From Gammaproteobacteria bacterium (GTDB lineage: Bacteria > Pseudomonadota > Gammaproteobacteria > Xanthomonadales > Wenzhouxiangellaceae), in contig PWWM01000085.1 in NCBI GenBank assembly GCA_003561495.1, positions 1 through 8,877 of the forward strand: a stretch of DNA of 8,877 nucleotides, read 5' to 3'. The notes below the pieces were generated by a model. The model was not told the DNA's origin and did not search any database. It saw only the letters and a program-made list of their open reading frames with translations. Positions 1 to 6,018 of this stretch are shown one piece after another. The stretch's first letter is position 1; each line of letters begins with the position of its first letter. The translations under genes and the position numbers were made by a program.

Positions 1-2
1 AA

Positions 3-350
3 GTGATCATTGGTTCGGCAATCGAGGTACACAGGGAACTCGGGCCTGGACTATTGGAATCAACTTATGAAGAGTGCCTGTGTTTCGAGCTTTCGGAGCG
101 AGACATTCAATTTCAGCGGCAGAGTATTCTGCCGGTTGCATACAAGGGCCGTCGTCTCGATTGCGGATATCGACTTGATATCCTTGTGGCTGATACGGTG
201 GTCGTGGAGGTCAAGTCAGTTGCCAAATTGGAATCTGTACACGAGGCTCAACTATTGACATACCTTCGATTAGGTGGCTGGCGGGCTGGATTATTGATTA
301 ACTTCAATGTTCCAGTCTTGAAACAAGGCATTCGACGCAGGGTTCTCTAG
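3..350 (+). CDS. GxxExxY family protein (PD-(D/E)XK nuclease-like), 5' end probably cut by window edge
   Basis: The 115 visible residues carry the signature of the small GxxExxY family: IEVHRELGPG followed by G16-x-x-E19-x-x-Y22. A PD-(D/E)XK-like core follows, with D59 in YRLDILV and E69-V-K71 in VVVEVKSV, then a conserved EAQLLTYL helix and the usual LINFNV ending. Family members are about 125 residues, so a few N-terminal residues probably lie off the window; the GTG at base 3 is only the first in-frame start available. The fold suggests a nuclease, but to my knowledge no function is established for the family. The gene lies directly before nuoN on the same strand, and a CTCTGTG-type repeat follows its stop codon. 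nuoN is normally preceded by nuoM, so this looks like an insertion into the nuo operon; that is inference, since nuoM is not visible. Confidence 0.85.
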   Translation: MIIGSAIEVHRELGPGLLESTYEECLCFELSERDIQFQRQSILPVAYKGRRLDCGYRLDILVADTVVVEVKSVAKLESVHEAQLLTYLRLGGWRAGLLINFNVPVLKQGIRRRVL

Positions 351-351
351 A

Positions 352-384
352 TTTAACTCTGTGTTCTCTGTGCCTCTGTGGTGA
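352..384 (+). repeat. CTCTGTG-type repeat arm between the GxxExxY gene and nuoN
   Basis: Three near-tandem CTCTGTG words end in CTCTGTGGTG. The segment closely matches the reverse complement of the left arm of the hairpin behind truB (2816-2848). Here only one arm is present; if it has a partner, that would lie upstream of the GxxExxY gene, outside the window. From memory, such repeats often accompany GxxExxY genes; this should be checked. The repeat ends 16 bp before the preferred nuoN start, so it forms most of nuoN's immediate leader. Confidence 0.7.
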
Positions 385-400
385 ATTGGATTTTCAGACG

Positions 401-1837
401 ATGACGATAACCGAATTACAACTAGCCCTCCCCGAGATCTTCGTGCTGACCATGGCCTGTGTGGTGCTGTTGGCGGATCTGTTCATTTCGCAGGAGCGGC
501 GGGGGCTGACGCATTTGCTGGCGTTGCTGACACTGGTATTTGCGGCCATTCTGACGCTGCGGGTGATGTTGCCGCCGGGTGAGGTGTTGTATGCGTTTTC
601 CGATACCTTCGTGCGCGATCGTTTCGGTGATGTGCTGAAGGTGTTTGCCTACATCATCCTGGCCGGGGTGTTTGTCTATGCCAAGCATTACCTGCGCCAG
701 TTCAACCTGTTCAAGGGCGAGTTCTATACCTTGAGCTTGTTTGCGCTGCTGGGCGTGATGGTGATGATCTCGGCTTCCAACATGATCACCGTTTACCTGG
801 GTCTGGAGTTGCTGGCGCTTTCGACTTATGCGCTGGTTGCGTTCGATCGGGATTCGCGCTTCGGTTCGGAAGCGGCGATGAAGTATTTCATTCTCGGGTC
901 GCTGGCCTCGGGTCTTTTGCTCTACGGCATGAGCCTGATCTATGGAGCGACCGGCTCACTCAATCTGGCCGAAGTCAGCGCTGCACTGGGTGGTGGGGCC
1001 GGTGATTCCATGCTGCTGACCTTCGGTCTGGTGTTCGTGGTCATCGGCATTGCTTTCAAGCTCGGCGCGGTGCCGTTTCACATGTGGGTGCCGGATGTCT
1101 ATCACGGCGCCCCGCTGGCGATTGCCCTGTTCATCTCCTCGGTGCCCAAGCTGGCCGGTCTGGCCTTGGCTATCCGGCTGCTCGACAACGGCCTGATCGG
1201 CCTGCATAGTGACTGGCAGGGCATGCTGGTGGTGCTGGCGGCGCTGTCGCTGGTGCTGGGCAACGTGGTCGCCATCGCCCAGACCAACATCAAGCGTATG
1301 CTGGCCTATTCGACCATCTCGCACATGGGCTTCATGATGCTCGGCATTCTGGCCGGCACACCCGAGGGCTATGCCGCGGCGATGTTCTACGCCATTGCCT
1401 ATGCCATCATGTCGGCCGGCGCCTTTGCCGTGATCATCCTGATCTCCAATGGCGATCGTGAGGCCGATCAGCTCGAGGACTTCAAGGGACTGGCCAAGCG
1501 CAATCCATGGCATGCCTTCCTGATGATGATGATTCTTTTCTCGCTGGCCGGTATCCCGGTCTTCCTGGGCTTTTTCGCCAAGTGGCAGGTGATTGCCGCA
1601 GCCATCGGGGCAGGCTTCACCGGTCTTGCCGTGCTGGCCGTGGTCATGGCCGTCATCGGCGCGTTCTACTACCTGCGGGTGGTCAAACTGATGTATTTCG
1701 ACGAGCCTGAAGACGAGTCGGCCATCACTGCTCCTGTTGATTTCCGCGCCGTGCTGACCATCAATGGTGTCGCGGTGCTGGCGCTGGGTATCTTTTCCGG
1801 CGGCCTGATCACGCTTTGCGTCAGCGCATTTGTCTGA
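401..1837 (+). CDS. nuoN: NADH-quinone oxidoreductase subunit N (complex I)
   Basis: NuoN is one of the three antiporter-like membrane subunits of respiratory complex I, coupling quinone reduction by NADH to proton translocation across the inner membrane. The product is 478 residues (E. coli NuoN is about 485) and is hydrophobic throughout, consistent with about 14 transmembrane helices. Expected charged channel residues are present: the glutamate in YLGLELLALS (E136), lysine K220 in GIAFKLGAVPFHMW, K250 in SSVPKLAGLA and K394 in GFFAKWQVI. The conserved loop PDVYHGAP and the stretch NIKRMLAYSTISHMGF also fit. I chose ATG at 401 because the protein then opens MTITELQLALPEIFVL, like its homologues; an in-frame TTG at 386 would add five residues and lies against the repeat. 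No strong Shine-Dalgarno is seen. The next gene is truB, separated by an inverted-repeat element. Confidence 0.96.
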   Translation: MTITELQLALPEIFVLTMACVVLLADLFISQERRGLTHLLALLTLVFAAILTLRVMLPPGEVLYAFSDTFVRDRFGDVLKVFAYIILAGVFVYAKHYLRQFNLFKGEFYTLSLFALLGVMVMISASNMITVYLGLELLALSTYALVAFDRDSRFGSEAAMKYFILGSLASGLLLYGMSLIYGATGSLNLAEVSAALGGGAGDSMLLTFGLVFVVIGIAFKLGAVPFHMWVPDVYHGAPLAIALFISSVPKLAGLALAIRLLDNGLIGLHSDWQGMLVVLAALSLVLGNVVAIAQTNIKRMLAYSTISHMGFMMLGILAGTPEGYAAAMFYAIAYAIMSAGAFAVIILISNGDREADQLEDFKGLAKRNPWHAFLMMMILFSLAGIPVFLGFFAKWQVIAAAIGAGFTGLAVLAVVMAVIGAFYYLRVVKLMYFDEPEDESAITAPVDFRAVLTINGVAVLALGIFSGGLITLCVSAFV

Positions 1838-1904
1838 GCCCGCCTTATTCACCACCCCTCCTACTGCGACGTCTCGCTACGGATCGGTAGTGAATAAGGC
1901 GGGC
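1838..1904. repeat. 67-bp inverted-repeat element (MITE-like or stem-loop repeat) between nuoN and truB
   Basis: Perfect 15-bp inverted arms, GCCCGCCTTATTCAC at 1838-1852 and its complement at 1890-1904, enclose 37 bases. The interior can form a smaller hairpin (GCGA/TCGC) and has CTAC at 1861 facing GTAG at 1887. Both ends are flanked by TGA (1835-1837 and 1905-1907); the left TGA is the nuoN stop codon. This could be a 3-bp target duplication, although the flanking A and T also simply extend the stem to 16 bp. There is no T-tract after either arm, so it is not a textbook intrinsic terminator, though the stem could still affect transcription or mRNA stability. The right arm ends just before the truB ribosome-binding site. 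Confidence 0.8.
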
Positions 1905-1917
1905 TGAGGCTAGCGCG

Positions 1918-2790
1918 ATGGCTTCCGGCATTCTGCTGCTCGACAAACCGGTCGAGCTGACCTCCAACGCGGCGCTTGGCCGGGCCAAACGCGTGCTCGG
2001 CATTCGCAAGGCCGGTCATTCCGGCACCCTGGACCCCATGGCCTCCGGCTTGTTGGTGCTTTGTTTCGGTGAAGCCACCAAGGTCAGCGGATTTTTGCTC
2101 GATGCCGCCAAGGCTTATTCGGCGGAGGCCACGCTGGGTATCGTCACCGACAGCGAAGATGCCGAGGGCGAGGTGATCGCCGAGCACCCGGTGCCGGCGC
2201 TCGATCGTGACGCGATCAATAAGGTGCTGGAACGTTTTCGCGGCGATATCGAGCAGGTCCCGCCCATGCACTCGGCGTTAAAGCAGGGCGGCAAGCGTTT
2301 GTACGAACTGGCCCGCAAGGGCGAGACCGTCGAGCGCCCGGCGCGCGCAGTCACCATCCACAAGCTGGAGCTGACCGGCATGGACTTGCCCCGGTTCACC
2401 CTGGATGTGGAATGTTCCAAGGGCACGTACATCCGTTCACTGGTCAGGGATATTGGTGAGAAGCTGGGCTGTGGCGCGCATCTGAGCGCCCTGAGGCGAA
2501 CGTTCAGCGCGCCGTTTGATTTGAAAAACGCGATTGGCTTGAGCGATCTGGAGAGCCTGGCCCCGGAAGAAGCCACCGCGCTGTTGCTGCCGCCCGACCA
2601 GGCCCTGGTCCACCTGCCCGAAATCCACCTCGATTCCATTCAGGCCACCCGCATCGGCCACGGCCAGCGCCTGGCCGCTGTTGATCATCCCGGCGCCGGC
2701 CTGGTCCGGCTCTACGGCCCCGACGGCTTCATCGGCATCGGCCAAACCGACGGCCACGGCCACCTCAAACCCAAACGCTTGTTTGGCTGA
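1918..2790 (+). CDS. truB: tRNA pseudouridine(55) synthase TruB
   Basis: TruB converts U55 in the T-loop of elongator tRNAs to pseudouridine in the cytoplasm. The 290 residues hold the family motifs in order: GILLLDKP near the start, GHSGTLDPMASG with catalytic aspartate D39, the substrate-stacking tyrosine Y67 in AKAYSAEATLG, FRGDIEQVPPMHSALK, and VECSKGTYIRSLVRDIGEKLGCGAHL with the conserved arginine. A short C-terminal PUA-like segment ends in LVRLYGPDGFIGIGQ. Length is somewhat below E. coli TruB (314 residues). GAGG at 1906-1909 lies 8 nt before ATG 1918, directly after the right arm of the upstream inverted repeat, so hairpin formation could influence initiation. In most gammaproteobacteria truB sits between rbfA and rpsO-pnp; here it follows nuoN and is followed by repeats and a protease gene, so the usual order is broken on both sides. 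Confidence 0.96.
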   Translation: MASGILLLDKPVELTSNAALGRAKRVLGIRKAGHSGTLDPMASGLLVLCFGEATKVSGFLLDAAKAYSAEATLGIVTDSEDAEGEVIAEHPVPALDRDAINKVLERFRGDIEQVPPMHSALKQGGKRLYELARKGETVERPARAVTIHKLELTGMDLPRFTLDVECSKGTYIRSLVRDIGEKLGCGAHLSALRRTFSAPFDLKNAIGLSDLESLAPEEATALLLPPDQALVHLPEIHLDSIQATRIGHGQRLAAVDHPGAGLVRLYGPDGFIGIGQTDGHGHLKPKRLFG

Positions 2791-2815
2791 CCCGCTGTCG
2801 CGGATCAAGAAGAGC

Positions 2816-2889
2816 ACACCACAGAGACACGGAGGACACAGAGAAATTCGAGAAGTTATTTCTTTTCTCTGTGTCGTCTGTGTCTCTCA
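2816..2889. repeat. CTCTGTG-type hairpin downstream of truB
   Basis: Two arms of about 25 bp, 2821-2846 and 2864-2888, are near-perfect inverted copies built of ACAGAGACAC and its complement, with a 17-base AT-rich loop. The hairpin begins about 30 bp after the truB stop and may end truB transcription or protect its mRNA 3' end, but it lacks a clear T-tract. It is continuous with repeat copy A and aligns with the outer end of copy B, so it is best seen as the first module of that repeat. The left arm is the same family as the segment at 352-384. Confidence 0.8.
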
Positions 2890-3016
2890 TCAAACAGATT
2901 TCCAAGTGGTTGCTTTTATTGATGGGCGTTTTCCTGAACCGGCATAGGATTCATGGAAGTTTCGATCGGAGTTAGGGCACGCGAACGATGCGACGGAGTA
3001 GGATTCGACGGTGTCC

Positions 3017-3040
3017 GTCGGGGACGTAGCCCCGACCTAC
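3017..3040 (-). repeat. GTAG-headed REP palindrome, copy A unit 1
   Basis: Read on the minus strand this is GTAG followed by GTCGGGG-CTACGT-CCCCGAC, a perfect 7-bp stem with a 6-base loop. A GTAG head next to a palindrome is the hallmark of REP sequences mobilised by REP-associated tyrosine transposases (RAYT). Identical units occur at 4607-4630 and 7846-7869. Confidence 0.85.
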
Positions 3041-3073
3041 GATCCTATCGAACCGGTGGAGTTCGCCACGAAT

Positions 3074-3163
3074 GCAGGTCGGCCCAGCGCAGATCGGAGG
3101 GCAGGTGCGGTTTGCCGGAGGCAAGAAGCGCCTGACCGGAGATCGCCCGCGCGTGTGGCCGAC
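3074..3163 (+). repeat. Expanded REP palindrome, copy A unit 2, with a 66-bp internal insertion
   Basis: The outer stem GTCGGCC (3078-3084) / GGCCGAC (3157-3163) matches the simple palindrome of copy C (7903-7926), but the loop here is 72 bases instead of 6. The head reads GCAG rather than GTAG. The inserted part can fold: GATC and GCAGG-T-GC face GC-G-CCTG and GATC with some mismatches, around an inner TTGCC-GGA-GGCAA hairpin. Bases 3076-3165 are identical, in inverted orientation, to 4482-4571. Confidence 0.8.
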
Positions 3164-3357
3164 GGTCGAGAATGAATCCATCGACATGGCCCGGTTCACG
3201 TGACCAAAATCGGCATGGCGCACTTTCCCCGACACGTCATTTCGCCCCTGTTTGCATCGCGACAGCGGGCCCGGGAACGGGACAGAAGACTCCGTGGTGA
3301 ACCCAGAGGTTTGTTCCGAGAGAGACAACGTGGTTACAAAAAAAGCTTCTTCTGAAC

Positions 3358-4284
3358 ATGAATTTTTCGGCAATGCGAACACATCGTGACCGTGCCCGCT
3401 TGGGCATTCTGATCGGCCTGCTGTTTATCCTGGTATCCAGCCCGGTTTTGAGCTCGGATGATCAGGGCTGGATTCCCTTTTCGGTGCGTGGTGGTCATAT
3501 CGTGCTGGATGCCAAGGTCAACGGGCACCCGGCTCGGGCAATTCTCGACTCGGGCGCGACGCTTGGCGCCGTGTCGGAGGGCTTTGCCGAACAGGCTGAT
3601 ATCGAGACCGATGGCAGACAGGAGATACGAGTCCTGGGTGTTTACGGGGATCGGCGTGTTTTCGGTTCTCATCGGTTCAATCTGGAGTTGGGTGAGCAGG
3701 AGATTTCGGTGGCCGGCTTGCCGGTCGTCCCCGGTGATGGATTCGATCTCTTGCTCGGGCGTCCGATGTTTGATCACGGCATTGTGCAGATCGACTATCC
3801 GAACGAGCGGGTTCGCTTTCTCAGGGCTGGTTCGGTCGACTTCGAGAGCAATGTCAATGTGCGCCGTGACCGCGAGGGTCAAATCCTGGTCGAGGCCACC
3901 ATCAATGATCAGTCGGCTTTGCTGCTTTTCGATACCGGAAACTCCGGCGTGACATTACTGACCCACCAGTTTGTGCGCCGCCATGATCTGGACGAGTTCG
4001 AAGTGCCCGCTGCCCATGTGCACGGACGAGGTATTGTGGAATCCGGTGACATCAACTTGCTGAGGCTCGATAGCGCCCGAATCGGTCCTTTTCCCTTCGA
4101 CGGCTTTCTGGCCGGCTACCTGCCGGAGGCCAAGGGGTGGCTGGATGGCCAGCGTCCGGTCCCCGGCACTCGGATCCGCCAGCGGCATGTGAACTTTGAC
4201 GGCATGCTTGGATACGAGGTTCTGCACAATTTTCTGGTGACCATTGATTTCAGCAACGCCAGACTGCACTTGCATCTGCCTTGA
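3358..4284 (+). CDS. Two-lobed retropepsin-like aspartic protease, exported or membrane-anchored
   Basis: The 308-residue product begins with a basic stretch (RTHRDRARLG) and a hydrophobic segment (about residues 16-32, LGILIGLLFILVSSPVL), a signal peptide or N-terminal anchor, so it probably acts in the periplasm. Two aspartic-protease lobes follow. Lobe 1 has D64-S-G-A in ARAILDSGATLGAVS and the later DLLLGRPMF (130-138). Lobe 2 has D192-T-G-N-S-G in LLLFDTGNSGVTLL and FDGMLGYEVLHNFLVTIDF (280-298). Each lobe thus has its own catalytic-type Asp and the downstream hydrophobic-hydrophobic-Gly element, giving a pepsin-like arrangement within one chain, whereas retropepsins dimerise. The substrate is unknown. 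ATG 3358 has no evident Shine-Dalgarno; ATG 3373 is an alternative that keeps the hydrophobic segment. The gene stands alone between inverted repeat copies A and B, pointing toward a convergent operon. Confidence 0.85.
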   Translation: MNFSAMRTHRDRARLGILIGLLFILVSSPVLSSDDQGWIPFSVRGGHIVLDAKVNGHPARAILDSGATLGAVSEGFAEQADIETDGRQEIRVLGVYGDRRVFGSHRFNLELGEQEISVAGLPVVPGDGFDLLLGRPMFDHGIVQIDYPNERVRFLRAGSVDFESNVNVRRDREGQILVEATINDQSALLLFDTGNSGVTLLTHQFVRRHDLDEFEVPAAHVHGRGIVESGDINLLRLDSARIGPFPFDGFLAGYLPEAKGWLDGQRPVPGTRIRQRHVNFDGMLGYEVLHNFLVTIDFSNARLHLHLP

Positions 4285-4483
4285 TTGGTGGTCCTTGGTT
4301 TCAGATTCGATTTTCGCTCGACGCGAGTAGCCTGGGAGAAGGCATCCTCTCGCAGAGTCTTCAGTCCCGCTGCCGGGCGCGCTGCCGTGGTGGAAACAGG
4401 AGTGAAATGACGTGTCGGGGAAATTGTGCCATGCCGATTTAGGCCACGTGAATCCGGCCATGTCGATGTATTCATTTTCGGCC

Positions 4484-4573
4484 GTCGGCCACACGCGCGG
4501 GCGATCTCCGGTCAGGCGCTTCTTGCCTCCGGCAAACCGCACCTGCCCTCCGATCTGCGCTGGGCCGACCTAC
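4484..4573 (-). repeat. Expanded REP palindrome, copy B unit 2
   Basis: On the minus strand this reads GTAG, GTCGGCC, the 72-base foldable loop, then GGCCGAC. It keeps the intact GTAG head that copy A has changed to GCAG. Apart from that head base the 90-bp core equals copy A. Confidence 0.8.
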
Positions 4574-4606
4574 ATATGTGGGAAGCCCAATCGGTCCGAT
4601 AGAATT

Positions 4607-4630
4607 GTAGGTCGGGGCTACGTCCCCGAC
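4607..4630 (+). repeat. GTAG-headed REP palindrome, copy B unit 1
   Basis: GTAG followed by GTCGGGG-CTACGT-CCCCGAC on the plus strand, with a perfect 7-bp stem. It faces unit 2 (4484-4573) head to head, giving the same paired arrangement as in copies A and C. Confidence 0.85.
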
Positions 4631-4853
4631 GGATACCGTCGAATCCTTCTCCGTCGCATTGTTCGCGTGCCCTAACTCCGATCGAAACTCCCATGAAGCC
4701 TCTGTCGGTCAAGGCAAAGGTCCATCAATAGGAACAACCAATTGGGAATATGTTTGATGAGAGACTCAGAGATGCGGATAAAAGAAAATCTTTTCACTCT
4801 GCGTCTTCGCGTCTCCGTGCGAAATTTTCTTTTCCCAACAATCCAGCTTCAAA

Positions 4854-5444
4854 TCAGATCTCGAGTCGGTTGAACTCGCGGATGTTGATGAGCATTTCGT
4901 GGAGGCTGTGTTCGATGCCATTCCGGTCGCGGGCTTCGGCCAGGTTGCGGATGCTGTCGACGATGGCGATCCACCAGTTCATGTGGGTGGCCGAGATCTG
5001 GGCGGCGACGGCGACCAGGTCGCGGGTCATGGACAATGACTCGTCGCCTTCGCGCTTGAGAGCGATCAGGCTGTCCAGGTCGGGATGCTTGCGTTCGAGT
5101 TGTTCGAGCATGTAATCGATCACGCGCGGATCGGTTTCAAGTTCCTTCGACGAGGTCGGTTCGTCATTGGGATCGAGAAAGGCGATATCGAGCAGCGAGA
5201 GCAGGTCGCGAAACGATCCCCGGAGGCTGAGCAGCATCTGGCGCTTGCGCCGATTTTCGAGGTAGCGTTGAATCAGGCCCAGCAATCCGACCAGGATGAA
5301 CGCCTCGATGCAGAACACCACCAGTTCCGGCACCAGTTCCTCGATGAATGGCCCCTCGGCGCCGGAGTAGAGAAAATACAGCCACAGGCTGATGCCGGCC
5401 AGGGCGAACACCACCATCAGGGAGATGATGAACAATCGGCTCAT
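4854..5444 (-). CDS. Two-helix membrane protein of unknown function
   Basis: I do not recognise a family. The 196 residues start with two predicted transmembrane helices, about residues 4-27 (LFIISLMVVFALAGISLWLYFLY) and 37-57 (LVVFCIEAFILVGLLGLIQRY), separated by a short acidic loop. The stretch ENRRKRQ follows helix 2, so by the positive-inside rule the remaining 135 residues face the cytoplasm. That part is polar, mostly helical in composition and ends in an amphipathic stretch (HSLHEMLINIREFNRLEI). The start ATG overlaps the stop of the upstream gene by 4 bp (ATGA at 5441-5444), and GAGGA lies about 5 nt before it, indicating translational coupling. It is the last gene of the hmgR operon; a role tied to the 187-residue protein or to the reductase is inference from position only. 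Confidence 0.8.
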   Translation of the reverse strand: MSRLFIISLMVVFALAGISLWLYFLYSGAEGPFIEELVPELVVFCIEAFILVGLLGLIQRYLENRRKRQMLLSLRGSFRDLLSLLDIAFLDPNDEPTSSKELETDPRVIDYMLEQLERKHPDLDSLIALKREGDESLSMTRDLVAVAAQISATHMNWWIAIVDSIRNLAEARDRNGIEHSLHEMLINIREFNRLEI

Positions 5445-6004
5445 GGTTCCTCATCTCCACTGGCGTCCTGCTGCCCATTGGCAAAAGCCTGAACGATGCG
5501 AGCGATTCGGCCGGCCTCTTCGGCGCTGAGGTCGACCGGAAGGTTGGCTACATAGACGGTTTGCGAATCCCGCAATGGGATGGGAATGATGTTTGATGTG
5601 TTTCGCTCGGTGGCTTCCAGGGCGATGCGTTCGGCCACCCGCGTCTCGGGACTGATCTGCCCACGCGGAATGGCGCGCGGCCGTTCACCGCCGACGCTCT
5701 GGAAGGCGGCGGGGTCTTCCATCCAGGACAAAAAGTCGGTCAGGCCCTTGCAGAAACGCTCGGTGTAGAGGGCCAGTGCCTCGGCCCGAATGCTGGAGCC
5801 TTCCAGCTTGTGAAAGCGCGAGGCCAGCTCATCGGCATTGATCTTGCGCACATCCTTGCGCTCTTCCTCGGTCAACTCGACTTTCAGTTGCTCGACCGCG
5901 TTGCGCCGGGCGCGCGCCACGGCCGGATTGATCAATCCTTCCATGCCGGACTGCTTGAGGAAGTTCAGCAGTGAATCGATCGTGTAGGATCCGTCCGGCA
6001 TCAT
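5441..6004 (-). CDS. Conserved-looking soluble protein of unknown function, middle gene of the hmgR operon
   Basis: The 187-residue product has no signal peptide or membrane segment. Residues about 8-100 are rich in charged helices (LLNFLKQSGMEGLINPAVAR ... EALALYTERFCKGLTDFLSWM). Residues 105-135 form a polar linker, and the C-terminal part, IIPIPLRDSQTVYVANLPVDLSAEEAGRIARIVQAFA, reads like a small beta-hairpin-plus-helix module (PLR, LP-x-DLS-x-EEA). I have an impression that this C-terminal pattern recurs in unannotated bacterial proteins, but I cannot name it. The YTERFCKGLTDFLSWM segment faintly resembles the N-terminal helical domain of tyrosine recombinases, but no catalytic domain is present. 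The start is the first of two ATG codons, with GGAG about 9 nt upstream inside the 14-bp gap after hmgR. Its stop overlaps the next gene's start by 4 bp. Confidence 0.8.
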   Translation of the reverse strand: MMPDGSYTIDSLLNFLKQSGMEGLINPAVARARRNAVEQLKVELTEEERKDVRKINADELASRFHKLEGSSIRAEALALYTERFCKGLTDFLSWMEDPAAFQSVGGERPRAIPRGQISPETRVAERIALEATERNTSNIIPIPLRDSQTVYVANLPVDLSAEEAGRIARIVQAFANGQQDASGDEEP

Positions 6005-6018
6005 GGGCTTGCGCTCCG

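Larger units (their letters stand above)
2816..3293 (+). repeat. Long modular dispersed repeat, copy A
   Basis: This non-coding stretch fills most of the gap between truB and the protease gene. It aligns along its length with the reverse complement of 4353-4823 (copy B) and, from about 2882 to 3200, with 7703-7964 (copy C). Modules in order are: the CTCTGTG hairpin (2816-2889); a linker starting CATCAAACAGATTT and ending GTTTCGATCGGAGTTAGG; a first REP palindrome (3017-3040); a second, expanded palindrome (3074-3163); and a tail to about 3293 shared only with B. The reading frame at 2953-3135 is kept in parts between copies only because the DNA is; I do not call it a gene. From 3294 to the protease start at 3358 I see no clear promoter. 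Confidence 0.85.
4353..4823 (-). repeat. Long modular dispersed repeat, copy B (inverted relative to A)
   Basis: The reverse complement aligns with copy A from the outer CTCTGTG-type hairpin (degenerate here, about 4761-4823) through the CATCAAACA linker, both REP palindromes and the tail. Identity is highest in the expanded palindrome and its flank (4390-4573) and lower in the linker and hairpin. It fills the space between two convergent genes, the protease (ending 4284) and the membrane protein (ending 4854), so the outer hairpin is placed where it could act as the 3' end of the minus-strand operon; the AT-rich arms near 4781-4790 and 4822-4834 would add to that. Bases 4285-4352 show nothing recognisable. 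Confidence 0.85.

Noticed and set aside
956..1855. 299-codon open frame antisense to nuoN
   Set aside because: His/Gln/Asp-rich translation typical of the antisense of a GC-rich membrane protein gene; nuoN is unambiguous.
2821..2888. Intrinsic terminator behind truB
   Set aside because: The hairpin is strong but AT-containing and no T-tract follows; it belongs to a dispersed repeat. A terminator role remains possible but is not called.
2953..3135. Short open frame with a similar frame at 4512-4712 (minus) and 7782-8057, giving related peptides
   Set aside because: The similarity follows the shared DNA repeats and palindromes; the frame changes after the second REP in copy C and there is no ribosome-binding site. 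Arg-rich composition is typical of chance translation of such repeats.
3310..3342. Promoter for the protease gene (TTGTTC, 17 bp, TTACAA)
   Set aside because: The spacing is right but the -10 hexamer matches consensus poorly; not enough support.
5700..5800. Tyrosine recombinase in the 187-residue protein
   Set aside because: Only a faint resemblance to an N-terminal helical domain; no catalytic Arg-His-Arg-Tyr region is present.
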